From: Candidatus Gallacutalibacter stercoravium
GTDB taxonomy: Bacteria > Bacillota > Clostridia > Oscillospirales > Acutalibacteraceae
Direction: 5' to 3'
Assembly: GCA_018716975.1 (NCBI GenBank)
Contig: DVJE01000043.1
Location: 1-64,000 of the forward strand
DNA: 64,000 bases
Shown here: piece after piece, positions 59,148 to 64,000 of the stretch
Layout: every line of letters starts with the position of its first letter
How positions within the stretch are numbered: position 1 is the stretch's first letter
Position numbers and translations under genes: made by a program
The notes under the pieces: model-generated
What the model was told of the DNA's origin: nothing
Databases searched by the model: none
Seen by the model: only the letters and a program-made list of their open reading frames with translations

Positions 59148-59939
59148 ATGGAAAATACACGTATTGTGGTGAAGGTGGGAACCTCTACCCTTACCTATGA
59201 AAACGGAAGGTTAAATATACGCCGGGTGGATAAGCTGTGCAAGGTATTAAGCGACCTGCAAAATTCCGGTAAAGAGATTGTGTTGGTAAGCTCCGGCGCC
59301 ATTGGGGTTGGCGTGGGTAAATTAGGGCTTAGGGAACGCCCCGTCAGCACCGAAGAAAAGCAGGCCGTGGCAGCTGTGGGCCAATGCGAGTTGATGTTTA
59401 TGTACGATAAGCTGTTCGGCGAGTACAACCACACGGTGGCCCAGGTGCTTTTAACCCGCGATGTTGTGGAAAACGATCATTCCAAACAAAACGTGGTGAA
59501 TACCTTAGAAACATTGCTACGCATGGGAATTATCCCGGTGGTAAATGAAAACGATACAGTGGCTATCGACGAATTGGTGGGCTTTCACTTTGGAGATAAC
59601 GACACTCTGTCGGCCATTGTGGCCGATATTGTGCAAGGGGATTTGCTGGTCATCCTTACCGATATCGATGGATTATACGAAGAGGATCCCCGCAAAAACC
59701 CCGGCGCCAAGCGCATCCCCGTGGTGCGCCATATTGATGAACATATCCGTGAAATAGCCGGAGGCAGCGGTTCCAACCGGGGCACCGGAGGCATGAGCAC
59801 CAAGGTGAGCGCCGCCGTGGTGGCCAATGCCGCGGGCATTGATTGTTGCGTGGTCAGCGGCAACGATCCGGCTATTTTGTATGATTTATTAGAGGGCAAA
59901 CAGGTGGGAACGGTATTCCAGGCCAAGCGAATGCCCTAA
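59148..59939 (+). CDS. proB: Glutamate 5-kinase
   Basis: 263 aa, the short form without a PUA domain. The amino acid kinase fold starts RIVVKVGTSTL, with LVSSGAIGVGVG, VNENDTVA and the nucleotide region LTDIDGLYEEDP, and ends GTGGMSTKVSAA. It makes gamma-glutamyl phosphate, the first step of proline synthesis and the point of feedback inhibition. ATG 59148 is chosen over ATG 59136 because of spacing from GGGAGGGAATGGGGA; both are possible. proA follows 47 bases later. Confidence 0.93.
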   Translation: MENTRIVVKVGTSTLTYENGRLNIRRVDKLCKVLSDLQNSGKEIVLVSSGAIGVGVGKLGLRERPVSTEEKQAVAAVGQCELMFMYDKLFGEYNHTVAQVLLTRDVVENDHSKQNVVNTLETLLRMGIIPVVNENDTVAIDELVGFHFGDNDTLSAIVADIVQGDLLVILTDIDGLYEEDPRKNPGAKRIPVVRHIDEHIREIAGGSGSNRGTGGMSTKVSAAVVANAAGIDCCVVSGNDPAILYDLLEGKQVGTVFQAKRMP

Positions 59940-59986
59940 GCAGGACGGCGCAAAGTGCCAAAGATAACAAAAGGGAGGAATGAAAA

Positions 59987-61228
59987 ATGACCTTGCAAGA
60001 AATGGGGGCGCGGGCCAAAGAGGCTGCCCGTGCACTGGCGGTGGCCGGCGCGCGCAAAGACAAAGCGCTGCTGGCGGCGGCGCAGGCGCTAGAAGACGCC
60101 TGCGGTGAAATCCTGGCGGCTAACGAGCAGGATCTTCAAGCTGGGCGCGACGCCGGTATGCGCGACGCAATGCTGGATCGGCTGGCCCTTACCCAAGAGC
60201 GTGTGGGCGCCATGGCCGCAGGACTGCGGGAAGTGGCCGCCTTGGCCGATCCGGTAGGCCGGGTGCTGGAAGGGAGCGTGCGGCCCAACGGCCTGCGCAT
60301 TACCAAGGTCAGCGTGCCTTTGGGCGTGGCGGGCATTATTTATGAGGCCCGGCCCAACGTTACGGCGGACGCCGCCGCTTTGTGCTTAAAGTCGGGCAAT
60401 GCAGTGATTTTGCGGGGCGGCAAAGAGGCCATTCGTTCCAATCAAGCCATTGCCCAGGTGCTGCGTGGCGCTGTAGAGGGCGCAGGTCTGCCCGCCGACT
60501 GTATTCAGCTGGTGGAGGACACCAGCCGGGAGTCTTCTGTTGGGTTGATGAATTTGACCGGTTACCTGGATGTGCTCATCCCCCGGGGGGGCGCAGGGTT
60601 GATTCGCACCGTAGTAGAGCAGGCCAAAGTGCCGGTGATAGAAACCGGCGTGGGCAACTGCCATGTGTATGTGGACGCCCAGGCGGACTTGGATATGGCC
60701 GCCGATATCATTTACAACGCCAAAACTTCCCGTCCTTCGGTGTGCAACGCCATTGAAACCGTGCTGGTGCACAGCGCTGTGGCGCAAACGTTTTTGCCTA
60801 TGATGAAACGTAGGCTGGATGAAAAACAGGTGCAGCTGCGGGGTTGCCAGCGAACCCGGGAGATTTTGGGTGAGGCGGTGCAGCCCGCCACTCAAGAGGA
60901 CTGGGCCACTGAGTTTCTGGATTACATTCTGGCTGTGCGGGTGGTGGAAGATCTGGATGAGGCGATCGCGCATATAGCGGCCTATTCCAGCGGCCACAGC
61001 GAGTGTATTGTTACCGAAAATTACCGCAACGCCTGCCGGTTCACCCAAGAGGTGGATGCAGCGGCGGTGTATGTCAACGCCTCTACCCGGTTTACCGACG
61101 GCGGAGAGTTCGGCCTGGGGGCGGAAATTGGAATTTCTACCCAAAAGCTTCATGCCAGAGGGCCGATGGGCTTGCGGGAGTTGACCTCATATAAATATAT
61201 TGTGCAGGGAGACGGCCAGATCCGCTGA
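59987..61228 (+). CDS. proA: Gamma-glutamyl phosphate reductase
   Basis: 413 aa, aldehyde-dehydrogenase fold. Family motifs are VPLGVAGIIYEARPNV, ILRGGKEAIRSN, the catalytic cysteine region SRPSVCNAIET and VYVNASTRFTDGGEFGLG. It reduces gamma-glutamyl phosphate to glutamate-5-semialdehyde with NADPH, in complex with ProB. ATG 59987 follows AAAAGGGAGG. The arginine- and glutamate-derived pathways of the window (polyamine and proline) are not otherwise linked. Confidence 0.95.
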   Translation: MTLQEMGARAKEAARALAVAGARKDKALLAAAQALEDACGEILAANEQDLQAGRDAGMRDAMLDRLALTQERVGAMAAGLREVAALADPVGRVLEGSVRPNGLRITKVSVPLGVAGIIYEARPNVTADAAALCLKSGNAVILRGGKEAIRSNQAIAQVLRGAVEGAGLPADCIQLVEDTSRESSVGLMNLTGYLDVLIPRGGAGLIRTVVEQAKVPVIETGVGNCHVYVDAQADLDMAADIIYNAKTSRPSVCNAIETVLVHSAVAQTFLPMMKRRLDEKQVQLRGCQRTREILGEAVQPATQEDWATEFLDYILAVRVVEDLDEAIAHIAAYSSGHSECIVTENYRNACRFTQEVDAAAVYVNASTRFTDGGEFGLGAEIGISTQKLHARGPMGLRELTSYKYIVQGDGQIR

Positions 61229-61268
61229 CGCCACGGCTTGGCCGGCCTGTTGGAAGGATGGGAAAGCG

Positions 61269-62357
61269 ATGCAACGCCAAACAGACAGGCAAGAGCGGCA
61301 GGCTCAAAAAAACGGTAAAACCCGAGCTGCCGATATCAACCCGAACGGCCAAAAGACGGAACAAGCATGGGCCATTGAGGAATACCGGGCGGATTACCGG
61401 CAGGATACCGATACCCCGGTGCAGCGCACACAGCAGCCGGCCTCGCCGGAGGAGAAATCCGGCGTTTTGCGCCCCCGCCAAGATGAGACGCACGCTGCGG
61501 TAAAAGGGGAAGAATCCCCTTTGGATCCGGTACAACAAGCGGCCCAAGAGAAGACCCCTGAACAAGAGCAATTTACCGCCGGTTCTTTTGTGCAAGAAGA
61601 GGAGCGGCAATATCAAACAAAAGAGCCCCAACAACATGAAGAGCCTTTACAAGATGATGCGCTGAAGGCCCCTGTGGTCGTGCGGCAACAGCGGTATTAT
61701 GGGCGGCGCAGGTATGGCGTGCCCTTAGGGGCCGCGGTGCTGCTGCTGGCCTTGGCCGGCGTGGTGGCGTTGGTCTGCCTGGCGGCTGGCTTCTTTACGG
61801 CAACGGGCCAGGTGGATGAACAAACGCTGCGGGACTATGACACTTTTTTGGCCCCGGTGGTGATGCAGGATCCCGCGCCTTTTAGCGAGGCGGGGCAAAT
61901 GGATCCCCAAGCCGCGCTGACCGCCGCACTGTGGCGGGCCATTTCCGTAAAAGAGGGGGGCTATACCTCTTATGACAGCAGCGGCAGAAGCGTCATCCCT
62001 TTGCAGGATGTGCAACAAGCGGCGCGGGACTTATTCGGCCCATCTTACTCCTTGGCACAGCAGGCCCCGGCGCAAGAAACCTATTTTACTTTTGAAGAGG
62101 AAGACGCCTGCTATCATGTAAGCCCTTATAGCGTACAAGATAGCTATTCCCCTTATACGGAAGCCGCTTGGCAGGAAGAGGACGCTATTGTGCTACGTGT
62201 GGGCTATGTGTCGGCGTTGGATCCCTTCCGCACCGATGCCACCGGGCAGGTGCAGCAGCCCACGCCAGAAAAATATATGGAGTTTGTACTGCAGCCCGAT
62301 GGGCAAGGCAATTATTATCTGGCCGCTTTGCGTCAACCCTCTGCTGGGGGAACATGA
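61269..62357 (+). CDS. Membrane-anchored protein of unknown function
   Basis: 362 aa. A long cytoplasmic tail (1-145) is low-complexity and Gln/Glu/Arg-rich. One membrane helix spans about 150-178. The extracellular part (about 185-362) contains Tyr-rich motifs such as YDTFLAPVVMQDPAPF and ACYHVSPYSVQDSYSPYT. I do not recognise the domain. ATG 61269 follows GGAAGGATGGGAAAG. It starts 40 bases after proA and may be co-transcribed. Organisation resembles the anchored protein at 52431, but the extracellular domains differ. Confidence 0.65.
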   Translation: MQRQTDRQERQAQKNGKTRAADINPNGQKTEQAWAIEEYRADYRQDTDTPVQRTQQPASPEEKSGVLRPRQDETHAAVKGEESPLDPVQQAAQEKTPEQEQFTAGSFVQEEERQYQTKEPQQHEEPLQDDALKAPVVVRQQRYYGRRRYGVPLGAAVLLLALAGVVALVCLAAGFFTATGQVDEQTLRDYDTFLAPVVMQDPAPFSEAGQMDPQAALTAALWRAISVKEGGYTSYDSSGRSVIPLQDVQQAARDLFGPSYSLAQQAPAQETYFTFEEEDACYHVSPYSVQDSYSPYTEAAWQEEDAIVLRVGYVSALDPFRTDATGQVQQPTPEKYMEFVLQPDGQGNYYLAALRQPSAGGT

Positions 62358-62420
62358 AACAGGGGCTCTGTTCCTCCAAAAATTTTTTCTTTATGCTAAG
62401 AAAAATATATTGTTAGGTGA

Positions 62421-62456
62421 AAAATGCGTCCCCATAACCGGGGGCGTATTTTTTTA
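62421..62456 (+). terminator. Terminator of the proBA unit
   Basis: aaaatgcgtcccc (62421-62433) pairs with gggggcgtatttt (62440-62452) around ataacc, followed by more Ts. Confidence 0.8.
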
Positions 62457-62503
62457 CCAACCAATAAGGCGGTGGGATAAAGCCGTTTTGCTTCTCTAGA
62501 CAA

Positions 62504-62537
62504 ACAAATATATCACAATAATACAAAATATATTTGT
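62504..62537. repeat. Perfect 10-bp inverted repeat before the lipoprotein promoter
   Basis: acaaatatat (62504-62513) and atatatttgt (62528-62537) are inverted copies 14 bases apart, just upstream of the -35 at 62553. The 13-mer acaaatatatcac at 62504 is also present at 7547-7559 in the candidate operator. Operator function is inference. Confidence 0.4.
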
Positions 62538-62552
62538 GAATATATAGAAATA

Positions 62553-62581
62553 TTGACGAAAAGTGTTGCGTATGTTATACT
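62553..62581 (+). promoter_or_regulatory. Promoter of the tandem lipoprotein genes
   Basis: TTGACG (62553-62558) and TATACT (62576-62581) are 17 bases apart. Confidence 0.75.
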
Positions 62582-62649
62582 GGTGGTGAAAAAGATACTG
62601 GATATTGGCTGCCTGCGCCAATGCGGCTGTTTTATGAGGAGGGATAACC

Positions 62650-63390
62650 GTGAAAAATCATAAAAAAGTGAACGTTACAAAGAGAATGCTTGCAGCAATA
62701 TGCGCTTTTTTGGTCGCGGTATGCCTGCCGGGCTGCAACGGCGAAGAACAGTCTTCTTACAATTGGGAAGTATCGCTGGTGGATTCCTTTGATCCCGAGC
62801 AATGCTGCCTGTCGGATTTGCCTTGGCTGACGCCGTTGGAGGAAGTAAAAGAGATTTTAGGCGTTGAAAATTACCCGGAGGGCGATTTTGAGCAATGGGA
62901 AAACAAAGACGGTTCGGGCGTGGGCATTGCTGTGCATAACCTAAAAATCAAAGAGTTCCGTTACCCAGTAGAGGCATATTTATATTTCCGCAGCGATTTG
63001 CCGCAGGCCGATAAAACAGGTATGCTGCTGTATGGTTACATTTTCGGTACCTCTGAAATAGATGGGTATGATGTGTTTGCCGATGAAGGAGAAGACTACA
63101 GCGAATTTGATCAGTTGCCTCGGGATCAGCGGGAAGCGTACTATGAAATTTATGACGAGGATCGCCAGGCCTGTTTACAGGCGCTGTCGGATAAATACGG
63201 AGCCGTTTTCGCTGATAAAAATTACGGCAACGATCCGTTCGAGTCTATGAAAGAAAATTCTTCTTCCATTGAAATTGTAGATGGTAGTTTGCCGGGCTCA
63301 GAGCAAACTACGCAGATCCGCATGACGTTTAATATACTGCAAACCCAATTCCGTTTTTACGATGTTGATCCGGTATCGCCGGCGGCTTAA
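62650..63390 (+). CDS. Lipoprotein of unknown function (first tandem copy)
   Basis: 246 aa. The signal peptide ends in the lipobox CLPGC (Cys29), so the protein is likely lipid-anchored outside the membrane. The mature part is acidic, with motif LPWLTPLEEVKEILGV and FRYPVEAYLYF. GTG 62650 follows GAGGAGGG. The next gene, 63567, encodes a paralog with the same layout. Function unknown. Confidence 0.75.
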   Translation: MKNHKKVNVTKRMLAAICAFLVAVCLPGCNGEEQSSYNWEVSLVDSFDPEQCCLSDLPWLTPLEEVKEILGVENYPEGDFEQWENKDGSGVGIAVHNLKIKEFRYPVEAYLYFRSDLPQADKTGMLLYGYIFGTSEIDGYDVFADEGEDYSEFDQLPRDQREAYYEIYDEDRQACLQALSDKYGAVFADKNYGNDPFESMKENSSSIEIVDGSLPGSEQTTQIRMTFNILQTQFRFYDVDPVSPAA

Positions 63391-63455
63391 TCATACGGCG
63401 CAATAATTAGGCGGCGGTTGCTGCTATGAGAGGAAATGAATACACCGTTAGCCTG

Positions 63456-63484
63456 GAACCCGTGCAGCTGTTGCGCGGGTTTCA
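63456..63484 (+). terminator. Possible weak terminator between the lipoprotein genes
   Basis: aacccg (about 63457-63462) pairs with cgggtt (about 63476-63481). The stem is short and lacks a T tract. It may be only a processing hairpin. Confidence 0.25.
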
Positions 63485-63566
63485 ACAGCATAGCGGCCAA
63501 ATAGGGCGTCTTCTTATTCCTTTAGAATATAAAGGGATTTCAAGCTATTTGAGAGGAGGGAGCGCC

Positions 63567-64000
63567 ATGAAAAGTAAGCTGTTGCTTTGCTTTTGCGCTG
63601 TCATTCTTGCGTTGTGTTTTTATGGGTGCGCACAGGAGCAGCAGACCGATGATCCTCTTTGCTTTTCGTTAAATGAATCTTATGTTCCGCAGCAGGGCGG
63701 CCTGTCTTTCCTCCCTTGGTTTACCAGCTTGGAAGAAGCAAAAGAAATACTAAAGCTTGACAGCCTAGCACAGGGAGATTATAAGCTGTGGGGAGAGGGA
63801 AACGTTCGGTTTTTGTCTTTGTATAACGTCAAGCTGCAGGAGTGGCGTTATCCTATGGAGCTGCGGCTAACCTTCGTTCAAGATCCGCCTGTTTGCCAAG
63901 AAAGCGGCTACCTGCTGTGCAAATATGTTTTTGAAATATCCACCGCAGAGGGGTTGCCGGTGCAAACGGGGGATGATTGGCTAAAGGTGCCCGCCGCAAC
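63567..64000 (+). CDS. Lipoprotein of unknown function (second tandem copy, partial)
   Basis: The open frame runs to the window end, so the 3' part is missing. About 144 residues are visible. The signal peptide ends in CFYGC, a lipobox with Cys21. The mature part shares FLPWFTSLEEAKEILKL and EWRYPMELRLTF with the preceding lipoprotein. ATG 63567 follows GAGAGGAGGG. An in-frame ATG at 63426 would place the signal peptide inside the protein and is rejected. Confidence 0.8.
   Translation, partial: MKSKLLLCFCAVILALCFYGCAQEQQTDDPLCFSLNESYVPQQGGLSFLPWFTSLEEAKEILKLDSLAQGDYKLWGEGNVRFLSLYNVKLQEWRYPMELRLTFVQDPPVCQESGYLLCKYVFEISTAEGLPVQTGDDWLKVPAA

Noticed and set aside
63426-63566. In-frame extension of the second lipoprotein
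   Set aside because: It would bury the signal peptide; ATG 63567 is preceded by a strong ribosome site.
1-64000. CRISPR array, rRNA, prophage, intact insertion sequence
   Set aside because: No regularly spaced repeats, rRNA conserved segments, structural phage genes or transposase motifs were seen.

Overview
The window is a chromosomal segment of a low-to-mid GC anaerobic Firmicute, most likely a gut-type Clostridia (Oscillospiraceae-like). This is an inference from strong AGGAGG-type ribosome sites, frequent TTG/GTG starts, a class II (Firmicutes-type) GalT, a DUF4317 protein, a GTP-type PEP carboxykinase, an [FeFe]-hydrogenase-like protein and a speA-type polyamine operon. There is no rRNA, CRISPR array, intact transposase or integrase.

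Layout. 1-6511: a five-gene polyamine operon (arginine decarboxylase-like, aminopropyltransferase, agmatinase, carboxyspermidine dehydrogenase, carboxyspermidine decarboxylase). It sits behind a long structured leader that ends in an intrinsic terminator just before the first ribosome site. 6670-11191: an AT-rich accessory block. It holds a zinc ribbon, a Cro/CI regulator with a membrane partner and a perfect 13-bp palindrome beside them, an uncharacterised protein, an MFS efflux gene under an apparent translational attenuator, a SAM methyltransferase with its own leader peptide, and a tRNA-Arg(CCG) gene with a duplicated 3' end that looks like an attachment-site scar. 11731-17699: carbohydrate genes (two uncharacterised glycosidase-like proteins and a GH42 beta-galactosidase). 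17908-23969: a putative lipoprotein, an ECF sigma factor with an RsgI/PepSY-type anti-sigma factor, a VOC protein, a Nudix hydrolase and a DUF4317 protein. 24123-28535: a HAD phosphatase, an HPr-like protein without the catalytic His, BioY with a BirA-like box, MscL, and a PadR/DUF1700-DUF4097 pair. 28647-38135: an M15 peptidase, an amidohydrolase, a siroheme/4Fe-4S reductase-like protein, a cupin, a PPC protein with peptidase T, a DUF308-type membrane protein and PEPCK.

38301-46453: a ywlE-like/rimI/tsaD operon diverges from polA, which is followed by an [FeFe]-hydrogenase-like protein and a beta-lactamase-fold hydrolase. 46561-52096 (minus strand): a CD3324-type regulator, an uncharacterised protein, and HAD, pyridoxine kinase, galT and left-handed beta-helix genes. 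52431-64000 (plus strand): an anchored repeat protein, rpsO, pnp, MATE, M16 peptidase, proB, proA, an anchored hypothetical protein, and two tandem paralogous lipoproteins, the second cut by the window end.

How the parts work together. The polyamine genes encode arginine to agmatine to putrescine, then two possible ways to add the aminopropyl group. The accessory block reads like a resistance module in which small leader peptides sense ribosome stalling. The remaining genes are housekeeping (translation, RNA decay, proline synthesis) or surface/envelope functions. All functional calls are from sequence motifs read by eye; no database search was run.
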